Numbered from the stretch's first letter, positions 36,366 through 48,473 are shown. The stretch is 64,000 nucleotides of DNA from Athripsodes cinereus (GCA_947579605.1 OX388314.1:7378001-7442000), one strand, 5' to 3'. A program made the numbers and translations. Notes: generated by a model from the sequence alone, not told the origin.

Positions 36366-36584
36366 ACAATTCCCTGTTGTGTTGTAATGAGAAAAAGAAA
36401 TACGGCTTCGTCAAATATGTCGATTTATTAGCATGCATTTAGCATTACTGAAACGATTTTATTGTATCCTTCAAACACATAATTGAATAATTCATGAATC
36501 TGTGGATGTTTCGGATTGCGATCAAAATTTTAATTTCGCTATTGGGTGGTAAAAAATGAATTTTTGGTTGGAGTATCAGTATTT

Positions 36585-36645
36585 GTTTATTTTTATTTAT
36601 TTATTCATTCTACGGCAAAAAGCCCTTATTACATGATACATATAT
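36585..36645 (-). mobile_element. LINE 3'-end candidate
   Basis: TATTTTTATTTATTTATTCA, then TTCTACGGCAAAAAGCCCTT resembles the junction at 6480 (TTTATTTATTAATCAATAGA then CGGCATAAGCC). It is probably the reversed 3' terminus of one LINE family. Confidence 0.45.
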
Positions 36646-39096
36646 ATATAAACAATTTCCACAACAATAAAATTGAAAACACAACACAAACACACTCAAA
36701 TCTCAATGATATAAAAACATATAAAAGACAATGTAATAGAAATTATATAAAAGATATTAAAATTTAAAAATAAAATTACAGAATTTAATTTTTTTAATTT
36801 AAAACCACAACACAAACAAATTCAATGTCAGACATGAAATTCAAAATTTAAAACACGTGTAAACTATCATCAATTATAGTTACCAATAAAAATAACAAGA
36901 CAGACTGGATACAAGAAGAGTATTGCAAACATCTTCAGTATTTTTTGTTGAGTAAAAATTTATCGTCAATTCTTTGATTGTAATTCCATCATATACCAAT
37001 TTGGAGATAATGTTTATCTTCAGAACAAAAAACTAAGTTTAAAATAATAATAAAATTCCTTTGTAAATAATTGAAAATGTAAATATACTCAAAAACAAAA
37101 GTATAAACGTATAAATGGTAAGTAAGAGTGAATAAAATGAAAAAAATTAACTGAAATAAACCCTTATATTATTATAAGTTCTATTTACAGTTGATATTCA
37201 GACAAACTTCATTTGTCCACAACGAAATATTTTTATTAACAAAATAACCAACTGCTATATTCGCAGACCATGACATGTTTTAAAGATATCATGATCTGCG
37301 AATGTTAAGCAATATTAAGTATTTAAACATATGTGTTAGGTATAATTACACAAAACCATTTTTTCTGACATTTGCATGGCAATTATTTAGCTCTATGACA
37401 CCAAACTCGAGATTACACTACCTCAAATAATATTTATCATTATGTAAAGATAATATATTATTGTGTATCTATGCTAAATATCATCAGCAGGAATATCATT
37501 GCTGAAGGGAATACAATATTATGAAGCTTTGGAAGTAAACATATTAATTTGTTATTGCATAATAATAACATTGTGTAATTCCCTTTCGCGTGCATAAATA
37601 ATTGCATAATTACACATGATCAATGCATTTTTCCCCTTTTCATACATTTCCAAAGGTTGTGCTTGTCTACCTGCAAGTTGCAATAAGTTATGTACAGTTC
37701 TGGCATCGCAGCATTAGCAAATGTACGATGGTAATATTGAATATATTATATTGATAAGAGAAAAATAAACTTAACGTACTGTTAAGATATTATGTTTCTA
37801 TACTAATAAATTACCCATAAACTAATTTTTATTACATTACCTTATATCATGTATAATATTTTGATATATATTTAAACATATTTAAGACATAAAATTTCAA
37901 TATTATAATATGGATTGTGAAAAAATATTCGTTTTCATGTTCCAAAAAAAACATTTGAAGAACAAGCACAGTTAAACAGTTTTTTGAAAACGTGAACATA
38001 ATTGAAAATATGAATATATTTATAATATTACAGGTAATTGGTGTAATAGATAAATAATGTTGCAAATAGATAGTAGGGAGTAGATTTATATTAAATGTAA
38101 GTTAGTAAGAACGAGGTGTGGAAACATATTCATCGACATCTCAATCTCTTCACCTAATCATTACCTATCTATTACCTATACGTAATTTACTATTCTATTC
38201 AATCATAAACCTTTTCAGTGATATACATATAATATTATTATTGTATACAAGTGAGGCTATATACCAAACATTTTCCAGCGTTCACGATTTTCAACGTAGA
38301 GGTATAACAATTTACCTAATAATAATATATTATATTATAGACCAAAACAGGTTGAATAGGTTGAACTTATTGCAAAGCGGAGATCTTTTAAGATGATGGC
38401 TGTAAGTACAGAGTTTAAGGCATGTTGCAATTTAATGGCGTTGTTAGGTTATGTTACTTGTATAGTTCTCTCTATAATAAAACTTTGTTAGAGACCTGGT
38501 GTACGAAACACAAAACAGGCATGGTTAAGTCACGACTGCAATAAAAGACTTAGAGACAATGTGAATTGCATTATACAGTTAGTGAGAGGGAAGCTGAGTA
38601 CAATATTTTATTTATATTGTTCGAAATATCTAGAAGTGGTTACATGAATTCAAACTATCGTACTTACTGAATATAAGTAGAAAGACCAGATAATTACTCC
38701 TAACTTACACCCTGGATAATATTCTGAGGTACATTTATTTTGTGATACCTACCTTCTTTTATCGTTCTATCGAAATAACATTTTTATATAGAATAAAATA
38801 TAATTTGCAGACACTTTTATCCCGATTTCCTGTCGGTGACTAGATAGGTATGCAATATAAATATAGAATCTTTTCAAATTGATGCACCTCGTAAAAAAAT
38901 TCAAAAAAATTATATGAAAGATAAGATAGGCTGCGTTTTGATAATTGTTTTTAATATACGAAAATGGTAGACAATAAAAAAGTGACTTTTTTCACTTATT
39001 GCGATTTACCTATTCTACTTAGTCAAGTCATGTAGATTTATAAGCAAGATTCATTAATTCGTTCATTTTACAGTAATAGTATTAAGATTCATTAAT
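36646..39096. other. AT-rich non-coding stretch
   Basis: No supported gene. A small imperfect hairpin lies at 37259-37303 (ATTCGCAGACCATGACAT against its inverse, 9-nt loop). Short open frames are low-complexity. Confidence 0.5.
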
Positions 39097-39297
39097 ACTA
39101 TCACCACTTTCCCAAAAGAAGGGTAGCCAGCGAATCAACTGCTTGTAATAAGCATACAATTCATCGTCTCCAAGGCAATAAAAGTTAGTACATTCATAAC
39201 TTAACGCTGAAGACTTTAAATATCTTAAAACGTGTTGTTTTACAATAATATCCGTCTTTTAGTGGGAGTCCCATTCTTTACTGGAGATTCCACTGGA
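39097..39297 (-). repeat. R1 SINE-like repeat including the 5' module
   Basis: A long minus-strand copy. The 3' part, read on the plus strand, is AAGAAGGGTAGCCAGCGAAT, CAACTGCTTGTAATAAGCAT and CAAGGCAATAAAAGTTAG. The 5' part, read on the minus strand, is GGAATCTCCAGTAAAGAATG, GGACTCCCACT and GTAAAACAACACG, which matches the 104-bp unit at 19.9 kb (GTTCCCAGTAAAGAATAGGT, CTCCAACT, GTAAAACAACG). This copy shows that the tandem unit and R1 belong to one element. Confidence 0.7.
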
Positions 39298-40417
39298 CAA
39301 AAAGTAAGATCAATATTGAAACCCATATTCAATGCAATTATTTAAATAATATTCATACTTCATGACGTGTATCTAAAGTGAATTTAGGATAACAATTCGT
39401 TCTTAATTTTTTTTACCTATATAATTATTAACTCTTAGCAACAATCAAAATATTTTAGCTAAAAGAAAGCTTTCCTAGCCAATATGGGTAGGTAGGTAAA
39501 ACTCTGTCTATCAAGCGCCCATTTATGTATAGGTACGTAGGTACTATTTATAATAAGATGGATCAAAAACATGAGTTGAATAGTAAATCAAACTGTGAAT
39601 GTTATTTCGTTTGAAAACATAATGCAACATGTCAGATGATTTGATATGAAACCCTGAACGGAACATAAACGTGACTGAGGCTTTGAGTCGGCCTAAACGC
39701 CTTGCAGTTAAATTTTAAATGTAGATTACTGATACCCACTTATGCCTTCACAATATATGTACCTAAAATATAATATTATGTATTATGTTGAATATTATGA
39801 AAGGTTCGAGTATCTTGAGTACCTTCAAACTTATTATTACTTGTACGCAGAATTGAGGATATGAACCGTAATACAGTAATATAAGTTATATCACTTTGTA
39901 TTCAGAAAGCATGAACATAAATATTTTTGGTTGTATAATTTTATAAAATGATATATTTTTTATGAATACATAATAACTATTACTATGCTTTAGCATTATT
40001 GCATATTACTTTAAAATGTAATATAACTACATACTTAGGTACTTTTTTAACAATTTCACGCGTCGATAAGTTTTCGGAGGAGGCTAGTCCGGGTTTCGCG
40101 CTTTCAAGCTCTCTCGCGATATTCATTGGTAATGAAACAATGTACTTAATCTTCAGACATTCTCATTTTCTGAATTAACTAAGAAATTTATATCTAAAGA
40201 CCTTTATTGGAGGGTGTTTAGAGAAAGTTAACATTAACCGAATGTCATTTTTTATTATGGTTATTTAAATAGAGATTAAGAAATTAGGTGGTTATCAAAA
40301 TGCATGCGAAGGATAGAATTCCTCCTGAATAGGATTGAAGGTGTGTGTGTATGTATGTGTGATACTGAAATGTATATTTACTGTTTCGGTCTAGTGAAGT
40401 ATCATAATGCATCTCAC
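39298..40417. other. AT-rich non-coding stretch, possibly intronic
   Basis: A GC-richer patch at 40065-40130 is open on the minus strand and reads RELESAKPGLASSENLSTRE, but there is no convincing splice acceptor before it. If the exon at 40418 is real, this stretch is intron. Confidence 0.4.
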
Positions 40418-40576
40418 CTTGCAGTTTTTTCTCGGTCTCCCAGAACTTCTGCAGCTCCGTGAAGTATTTGTCCAGGATGAAGACCTTTGAAAGCCCTAGG
40501 GTAGCCATGGCAGCCCCCTGGACTACTCTCGATTCAATCCAAAACGGCGTGAAATAATTTTAATTAAAAAATAAAA
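40418..40576 (-). CDS. candidate first coding exon, unidentified protein
   Basis: The minus strand has ATG at 40508-40506 in a good context (GCTGCCATGG). It is followed by 30 open codons starting MATLGLSKVFILDKYFTELQ, then KFWETEKKLQ, and a splice donor CAAG|GTGAGA with the last exon base at 40418. The exon ends in phase 1, one base into a codon. Base composition is close to 50% GC in a background near 30%, and the hydrophobic/charged spacing suggests an amphipathic or coiled-coil helix. Upstream, GTGTTTGTTTAG|T is a good acceptor that would put the exon's 5' edge at 40576. The open frame past the donor (to 40284) looks intronic. I do not recognise the family. Downstream exons would lie to the left and were not found. 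Confidence 0.5.
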
Positions 40577-40924
40577 CTAAACAAACACAAAATTCAACTG
40601 TATTTACTCAAAACCGATGCTGAGATTAAATACGGTTTTCATAATAACGACACTTTCACAGGTCATTCTAATCACATACATATCCGGGGAGTGCCGGGTA
40701 GATTTGTAATAAAACATCACACAATTTGTTTGTTTTTGTTATTTAGTATAGTCACAGTTTGATTTTTTATATAATTAATTGCACTATAACAAAACGATAT
40801 AATTGTACAATAGAATCGCCAGCAACACGACCGTAAAGCCTTCACGGTAAGAAGAAACTGACTCCCACTCAGCTTTTGTATAACGATATCTTCGTCTCTG
40901 TTTTGTTTACGGTTTCCCTGACTC

Positions 40925-40990
40925 ACCTGTCTCACTCTTTACGTGCATATGAAACTTCTTTGATGGTCGAAGCCGTGCGTCCCTTTTATG
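40925..40990 (-). promoter_or_regulatory. possible promoter and leader exon donor
   Basis: On the minus strand CATAAAAGGG (40990-40981) resembles a TATA box. About 55 bp downstream, GACAG|GTGAGT at 40927/40926 is a perfect splice-donor consensus. With a start near 40960 this would make a short untranslated first exon joined to the acceptor at 40577, with an intron of about 350 bp, ahead of the ATG exon. All of this is inference from short motifs. Confidence 0.25.
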
Positions 40991-41994
40991 GTTTTACAGT
41001 CTGTTCGCTTAAAAAGCTAAGAGCTGGAGCTTTTATTTGTATTATTATCGTAATTCACTTGTAAAATGATAATCAATATAAAATTTTAACTGTAAAATTA
41101 TACGTTTTAATGATTGCAGCGTAAAAAATACATTTTGTGCGGAAAGTTACATTTTCTTAAGCGATTTATTTACACAAGTGTTAATTGACGTTGAAAATTT
41201 GCAATATACAAATTTAAAAATAATCTTGATGATACCCTTATTAAAAATCTGAAGATTAATTGAACGACTATTCCTAAATGCTCAGTTAACAAAAATATGA
41301 ATGTCATATTTGTATTTTTTCTTATTGTCTTTAAAAACTTAGCATATCAAAAAGAATAAATTGATATCATATTTTCAAAAATTAAAATTTATGACCAAGT
41401 TTTGGATTTTTCAACTTCTTATCAACTTTTTCTAAACGGAAACGCTTGATTCCCCTGTAACGTGAACGTAGTATAATTTTACCTGAGCAATGTACCTGTA
41501 ACCGTGGCGCTATCCCTCTTCTCTCCCTCTCTACCCACCCCCGCATCCCTTACAACAATAACAACACACACACACACATATATATTATATATAATATTAT
41601 GTACATGTTATTATATTCGATACGTACTTATAATATTTAGAGTGAGTGGACCTGCGGCCCTGGCCCGGCTATTATCCCTATAGATAGCGATATATAATAT
41701 AATAATATAATATCTACTACTATACCTACCTAATGAGCAATAAAGAGTACAATCAAATTATAACAGGAGTCAGTATTATGTATTTATCTCAATTTACATA
41801 CATTAAATATTGCACAATAAGATTTTACTAGATCCTATCCATATTTCTCAATATGATTAGAGTAATAGAATAGAGTATCAATAATGTGCAAATTGTTTTC
41901 TACAAAAATCTTAATCTCATTTATTTCAGAACTCAAATCAAACTATTTGAGGATATTTTGGATTCTAAAAATATATTATTATACTTAAAATACA
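40991..41994. other. AT-rich non-coding stretch
   Basis: Contains a pyrimidine-rich patch CTCTTCTCTCCCTCTC at 41515-41540 followed by a short (CA)n and (TA)n tract near 41563-41592. No gene seen. Confidence 0.5.
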
Positions 41995-42129
41995 GGCTTT
42001 GATTCACGAGGTACCATTTTCGATTCCCCGCCAGAGCAAAATGAGAAATGCATTTTTTTAAATTGTTCTGGGTGTTATGTGTACATCAATAATTTTCACA
42101 TTTTGACAGTAATTATAAAAAAAAAGTTT
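41995..42129 (+). mobile_element. SINE-C fragment, tRNA-like box B
   Basis: Box B-like TTTCGATTCCCCGCCAGAGC is followed by AAAATGAGAAATGCATTTTT, GTTCTGGGTGTTATGTGTAC and an A-rich end (ATAAAAAAAAAG). This arrangement, a tRNA-like head fragment, a short body with TCTGGGTGTTATGTG, then poly-A, is typical of insect tRNA-SINEs. Box A is degraded. It is a different family from SINE-A and SINE-B. Confidence 0.6.
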
Positions 42130-42205
42130 TATTAGCGTCTCTTATCGTAGGTATGAACATAAACTAAAATCAAATAGAATGATCAAGATGTTTGAATATT
42201 TGAAT

Positions 42206-42320
42206 ATTTTATTTTTGTTGACACGGAGAAGACCGGCTGCATGTTTATCAAAAACAGCCGGTCTTCTGGCTACCTCACTTGTGGAATTTGCCGTGATGGT
42301 ATAGTATAGGTTAGTATAGT
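42206..42320 (+). repeat. R1 SINE-like repeat with internal hairpin
   Basis: GACACGGAGAAGACCGGCTG, GCATGTTTATCAAAAACAGC, CTGGCTACCTCACTTGTGGA, TTGCCGTGATGGTATAGTAT, AGGTTAGTATAG: the best-preserved LINE-like tail among R1 copies. A perfect local inverted repeat (AGAAGACCGGCTG against CAGCCGGTCTTCT) has replaced the CAGTTAGTCCG segment. Confidence 0.85.
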
Positions 42321-43035
42321 ACAATGACATTATCTCTGTAAAATAATATGGAAAATAATGTTTTAACAGTATAAAGGAATATTATTCCTGTTTATATCTT
42401 AACATTGTCAGTATTATCAATGCAGCCTTATAATATATATACCTACCTATATGTACCTACACAGCAATGCCCTAACACATTCACAGAGAACTATTATACT
42501 ATTGTTATTAGATGCGTTATACATAGATATTATTATATTGTATGTATTATGATTATTACAAAACGTTGCACAAACACAACCACAACATCATCGTGTAATT
42601 ATTATTATTATGTATTATAATTTATTATATTTGGTACAATACAATACAACACTTGTCCTGATCTTTCCCGCCAATCTTATTCAATACATAAAACTCTATT
42701 GCGCTCCTACATTGCCAACTACCTATAATATAGATAATAATACTCCCCTTTTTTAGGAAACACAAAAAAACATTTATTAGTATTACAATTAGATATTTAT
42801 AATAATTGCACCTGCCAAAACTGTATTGTATTGCTTAATTTATTCTAAATGAGTTTTTTCTCATTCTTTATGACCATATTTATTTATTTATTAGGTATCT
42901 TCAATTAATATTACTTCATGTAGAAATGGGTGCAAGGCGTTTCACTGTATGTATAGAGATATGAGTACACATTTTTAGTAGTAATTTAAAAAAAATAAAA
43001 CAGTTTTAGCCTATAAAGCTTACGTATGACCCATA
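42321..43035. other. AT-rich non-coding stretch
   Basis: Nothing supportable seen. Confidence 0.5.
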
Positions 43036-43253
43036 CCAAAAAGAGCGCTGTTCTTCCGTCCGCAAGTGTTCCGTCGGCCCGGGCATCCCTCTATCACAAT
43101 ACACCGTTCCTATGACAACGACATCAGAGAGCAAGGAATGTCGTGGAAAGAGGTGACGCAATTGGCGCAGAGACGCTCTGAATGGAGGAGGCTGGTTTCT
43201 GCCTTGTGCTCCCGAGAGGAGCGTTGAGGGCGATGAATGAATGAATGAATGAC
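43036..43253 (+). mobile_element. LINE C-terminal fragment with (ATGA)n tail
   Basis: From about 43120 the plus strand reads EQGMSWKEVTQLAQRRSEW, then RRLVSALCSREER and a stop at 43224-43226. This is the W-K-EV..LAQ.R..WR.LV.ALC C-terminal block of many insect LINE polyproteins. The tail GGGCGATGAATGAATGAATG is a tetranucleotide repeat, as in several LINE clades. A sister copy in reverse is at 56850-56986. GC is well above the flanks. Confidence 0.85.
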
Positions 43254-43309
43254 CCGATGACCGTGATTACTAAGGCTTATTTTCCGTGAAGATAAGGGTT
43301 GCCACATCA

Positions 43310-43712
43310 CACCTTTGCTGGAAAAGTTACACTGGCTAAGAGTAGGTGAAAGGGTCCAATACAAACTGTGCCTTATAGTCTACAAAGCTTTGAACAAAAT
43401 GGCACCTCAGTCACTTTCTGAACTCTGTGTTCTCAAAACACCTGCAAGTAGACCCCTACGCTCAGCTAAGACATCCACCAACATGCTGGACGAAAACAAC
43501 AGAGCAAACAAGTCCTGCTTCTATGATAGGGCTTTTGGCGTCGCAGGACCCGTCATTTGGAACCGACTCCCCGAGGACCTCCGTAAAAACCAGCCGATTA
43601 CAACGTTCAGGAGCAAGCTGAAGACTTCGCTCTTCCAACATAGTTTCCCGCGCCCTTGAGATGGATACTCCATTAAACGGCGTCGAATAAATCATCCAAT
43701 ATAATAATAATA
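43310..43712 (+). mobile_element. L2/CR1-type LINE C-terminal fragment
   Basis: The open frame at 43315-43659 carries the conserved tail of L2/CR1-type reverse transcriptases: LEKLHWLRVGERVQYKLCLI, VYKALNKMAPQSLSELC, then FYDRAFGVAGPVIWNRLPEDL, FRSKLKTSLFQHSF and a stop. Known relatives have LHWLPV..R..FK, YKALNGLAP.YLS and W.LP..LR. The frame is intact across this segment, so the insertion is not very old. The 3' untranslated end is GCGCCCTTGAGATGGATACT, CCATTAAACGGCGTC, then (AAT)n near 43700. The catalytic palm is missing. The same 3' end is found alone at 30229. Confidence 0.9.
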
Positions 43713-45410
43713 ATACTTATGTTAATTTGTTGACTTTTCTGACTGAATTATTACGCTGAGAAGGGTGAGATGTAGCCGAATGAAAATGGGTTTACTAACG
43801 AAAGCTTCACAATGATTTATTATAAATGTCACACTTGTACACACTTCGTGATATTGTCCCTTTATCAATGTTTAAATGTAATAAAAATCACACTCTTGTA
43901 TCAATCAAATTATGATTAACACTCTTCGAAAATAATTAACGGCTTTCTTCATTAATGAAAATTATCCACAAATATTAAATCATAAAAACATGAATCCACT
44001 TTATAAAAATGTTAAGTTTTATTTATCTTCTTATCATTGATATAAGTTGAATGTATATATCATTTCTTAAGAACGGTTCTATAATGTTCTAGATAATAAA
44101 TAACCGCTATTTTGGTGTGAGCCTACCAAGGAGGAGATAAATGTGTGAGTGTTCAATTTTGACCTAACGAGAGATGAAGTTTGTATGTAGGTATTGTACT
44201 ACACAGTATAATATAACAATATTGAATAATACAAGTCGTATTATATTTTGTATGTAGAATACAGAAAAACCTGTTTCTATTGATTCTTCTCTCCATCTTC
44301 TAACAGCCACCTGGGTTGTCTTTCTTCACACAGACACCTACTTATGTACCTCTCAGTAGTACTTACTTACCTACCTACCTACCTATGTATATATATTACA
44401 TTTAAACATGCACGTGTACAACAGAACAACAAAAAAATCATGTTAGGTGAAATAATACATATATGTTTCATAGACATGCTTTCCAAGAAATTTTAAACTG
44501 TTCTTTATACATCACAGTAAATATATTTCACTTTTCACTTCTTTTCCTGTCAATTTCCCTAACACTTCTTCATACGTATTAGGTATATCCATTCAAATGT
44601 AATTCTTTAGGTAAATATATTCAATACCAAAGACTTACTTCAATAAAAAAGATATTTATGAAATTAACAAATACTTTTTATTCTATATTGATTTTTACTG
44701 AAAAAGAGTTTTTTATATTCATTATAGAATTCTGCTACCATAAAAATGACACAGTGAATCCAGGATTATTCTTAAGCACGGTCAATAACTAATTAGTTAT
44801 TGGAATAAAAATAGTGACCATATTATATACAGTTTATGCATTAAAGTATACAACATAATTTTACATAATATGCCTATTTTTAATTTCTTCTCGGTTCAGT
44901 CAACGAATAATCAATCTTAAATCAATATACAAAGATTTATTCAAAACTTTAGACAGAATTATAAACTTGAAACACAGTAATTTTAATATTAAAGTATTAG
45001 CATATATTTATCCTGTATATAACAGAATGTCCATCAAATTATTCATGACGGTAATAAATTATGAAACTTTTCCTCATTGTATAATGTTATAATGTATTCC
45101 TATAACGAAAGGCCTTCGATGGTCATCTTGTGTTGGTGGCCTGTGTTATTAGTTGATTACATAGCCACTATATTTATATATTATAAAAAAAAAGTTGGAA
45201 TATAATTTTCATGATTGCACAAATCTATCGATTCCAATAAAATGTGTTTCGTCTTTTTACACGACCACTGATCATTCTTGTTTGTTTAATTTTGTTTTAA
45301 TAAGACGCACAACACTAGTAGATTTAGAACTGAAACGTTTGTAAGAAATCAACATTTTCAGAAATGTTTAGTAATAATTTTTAGCAGTTATCAAATCTAC
45401 ATCAGTAGGC
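43713..45410. other. AT-rich non-coding stretch
   Basis: Nothing supportable seen; a run of CCTACCTACCTACC is at 44367-44385. Confidence 0.5.
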
Positions 45411-45600
45411 CTAGTCAAAACACATTTAAGCGTTACGTTTTCATTTCGTTTTCGTTCAAACGTGGACGACGTTGCGAGAACGTGTCAATTTTCGTAGCTA
45501 AAATACACAAGTAGCTACGAAAATTGATGCGTTCTCGCAACCTCGTCTTGTTTGAACGAAAATGAAACGAAAACGTAACGCTTAAATGTGTTTTGACTAG
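45411..45600. mobile_element. foldback MITE, 190 bp
   Basis: The ends CTAGTCAAAACACATTTAAG and CTTAAATGTGTTTTGACTAG are perfect inverses, and complementarity continues inward through CGTTACGTTTTC, GCGAGAACG and TTTTCGTAGCTA to a small loop near 45510 (arms about 90 bp with small gaps). Nothing is encoded. A partial relative, one arm plus the centre, is at 48926-49024. Flanks are TAGGC on the left and GGGCC on the right, and no clear target-site duplication was found. Confidence 0.9.
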
Positions 45601-46465
45601 GGGCCCAGATCGCTTGATCATAATAAATGCCATTATTGATCATGAGTACCCACCAATTCAATTTCTTTGATTCTCTTGACATATTATAGTGGCAAAAAAA
45701 ATGTAAATGATAATAATGTTAGGTTTAATGACATACCTAAATATAATATGCAACAAATGATATTACGAATAATATTATACATAATGTATACGGATCATAT
45801 TCTCTCCTCACTACTAGTTATAACATTGATGGTTGATTATTCACCGCAGTGGCGCAGCACCAGAGCCTAATTCTATGTTAGGTGATGGTGATGGTTGATG
45901 TGATACCCCGTTGATAGTTAGAGCTGAGTACCGGGTACACCCTCGGGCTACGGGCTTACGCATCAACAAAATATACTAACACCATTCAATCCTTCACAAC
46001 TTGGGACGGATGTGTACCTACCTAGGCATTCTCGATTGATAATAAAAGCGTTATGTAAAAATGAATAATATATTAAGTTGTGATGAAATATCCACCTTCC
46101 TAAGAAACAAATAATGCATTTAATTAACTATCGAGTAAGATTTTCAATAACTCACTTTGAATCCTCTTTGAAGTACCTACCTATTCGCTTTCAATATAAA
46201 ATAATTTATAATTATTTTCTACTAAACCTGGGACGGGACGATTCTGAGAGCCTGCTGTGTAGCTTTCCGGTCTGAAGACAATATTTTGTTTTGCTATATC
46301 CATTTTTTTATTGCTTTTTTTTTATATATAATTTGTTTCATAATATTACCTCGATAAGGGTGCAAATCCAGTGAGGTGGTATTAAAATGTATAAATGAAT
46401 TTAAATTGTGAAAATGTTATATTTTGTGTTGTATAATATTTCTAGAATAAATTATTATTATTGAA
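45601..46465. other. AT-rich non-coding stretch
   Basis: No gene seen. The right part (from about 46300) may be the 3' untranslated region of the LINE whose tail is at 46466. Confidence 0.45.
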
Positions 46466-46512
46466 AAAAAATAAGCTCACGCCGTATGTTATGATAAATA
46501 AATAAATAAAAT
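46466..46512 (+). mobile_element. LINE 3' end with (AAAT)n tail
   Basis: AATAAGCTCACGCCGTATGT, then TATGATAAATAAATAAATAA, pairs with the similar terminus at 32455-32505. Confidence 0.6.
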
Positions 46513-46949
46513 AAAAATAAAATGTTTTCATGATTGTTCATGTTCATGATCAGTGATTGATGAAAAATATGTACGAGTATAATGATAGTCTTTTGGTGTT
46601 TGATCTTTCTACTTACAAGAAATGAAGTGTGAGTGGGTTCACGTTGGGGTCACATTACTTAATATCCAAAATATAATTCAAAACTCTCATTATCAAAACA
46701 TACATTTTGCGTAAAGAAATTAAAACATTTAATTTTGGGACATTCGGAATACGGCAGGTCAAATCGGTTAGTGACCTTAGACCGGAAAGAGTGATACCGA
46801 CGTTTCCAACTTACTCTGCGCAAACTAAGTACTTAAAAAAATATTTGTAAAACACCAAAATACGCAGATATAACTGTGGTTTTTAATAATCACATAGATA
46901 GCATTTTATGAATTTATATTTTCACCTTTTCACTATTTAATAAAATAAT

Positions 46950-47060
46950 GCTATTAGATTCTTCTTCTTCTTTCTGTGCCGTGTCAGGTCCCCCCGACGT
47001 TGGCGATCACTCCGGCGAAAACCTCCCTATCCTGTGCTACTCCGAACAGGCTATTAGATT
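46950..47060 (-). mobile_element. 89-bp truncated LINE insertion with target-site duplication
   Basis: The insert 46961-47049 is the reversed 3' end of the LINE family seen at 19545: on the minus strand it encodes VAQDREVFAGVIANVGGT and a stop, then (AGAAGAAG)n. It is bounded by an exact 11-bp duplication GCTATTAGATT at 46950-46960 and 47050-47060. This is the hallmark of target-primed reverse transcription with extreme 5' truncation. Confidence 0.95.
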
Positions 47061-48473
47061 AAGCAAATAAAATAATACTTTTATGTACCGTTTTTAATTT
47101 GGCCATCATAGTCATCCTAATGTCCACCTGACTCGCTCCCGTAGAAACTGATCTTGCGGCATTCTTCCATATAATGAAATCATAAATCGACTCACATTAT
47201 TTGATGGAATGGACCGACTACCTAACAACTACATTTAACTACACCACCTACCTAGTTATTTTATTTTCTATACACACTAATAATATACGTAGGTACTTAC
47301 ATCTCTGTATATCAACATATCTACCTAATAGCCTTTCTAAAAACAAAATAATGATGATGACACATTGCCAGTAGAATGCAGTCTTTTTGGTCATCTCTGT
47401 AACAAGTTTTTATAAAGATAATAATTTGTTGGGCACGTTGAAAAATAAAACTAGATTATTTATATTTTTAAGTGTCGAAAGTCAATACTTAGAAGAACAT
47501 TAAAAGAACTTAAATTAAGAAATCCTCAAAAAATTCAGTAGAAAGTTTATTCTCTTGTTTTGTTTTACGGAGATCATATCGAGTGAATAGATATTTACTA
47601 GCCATATTTAGCCTTTACATAACATTTCAATATTCTAATAAATTTTACACATTCAACTTATAGAGGACTACTGGCACTATCCACTGCTATTACTTTTCAG
47701 AAAGCTTTTGGAAAATTTCATGTCTCGGTTGGAAGCTTCAAGCCCATAACAAAAACAGGATGTAAAGGTATTGAATGTTGTTATATGGAAGGTGTATGTA
47801 TGTATATTAGGAGGTAGGTAGTGTATATTGTATTAGCTTGCCACAGGGCTGAAACAGTTGTAAGTACAAATCCTTATAAGGATTTACATCTAAGGAAAAT
47901 TTAAAGGGAACAATATTATCCAAATACATTTTAAACGGTTCAATGAAGTAGAATATATTATTATCTTCACAATTTACGGTTTTTTATTTGTTACACAATT
48001 AAAATAATTAAATACTCATATAAAAACACATACTCAGCTATCAAAGAAAAATTATTTTACCTATTTACGGTTGGGAGCAATCAGAATTTATGAAATATTA
48101 AATTTTCATTTGAATCATAAGCTTTTACATTCATCGTATATTGCATCATATATTTTCATCATATCAGCATATTGTATAATTATGTATGTCAATGTGGGTG
48201 CTAAGTGTATACAAAAAATATTTATAGTTAAATAATTTTTCAATAATTTTTTATTTTTATTTAAATATGGATATATTTGGTTATGAAGTGGTCAATTTTT
48301 TCATTGCATTTCCTTTAAAAACGGTTGCTAGCGATTTCACTATATGTATTAAAAATACACTAACATAATATTCTCCGTATCTTATTTTTTTGAAATAGAG
48401 AAACCAAATCTCATTGCCTTAATACAATACAAAAAAAATGACAGTGAATTTTGATATGAGACAGATATCATAC
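47061..48473. other. AT-rich non-coding stretch
   Basis: Nothing supportable seen. Confidence 0.5.

Noticed and set aside
43462..43695. 77-codon minus-strand frame
   Set aside because: Antisense of the L2/CR1-like LINE fragment.
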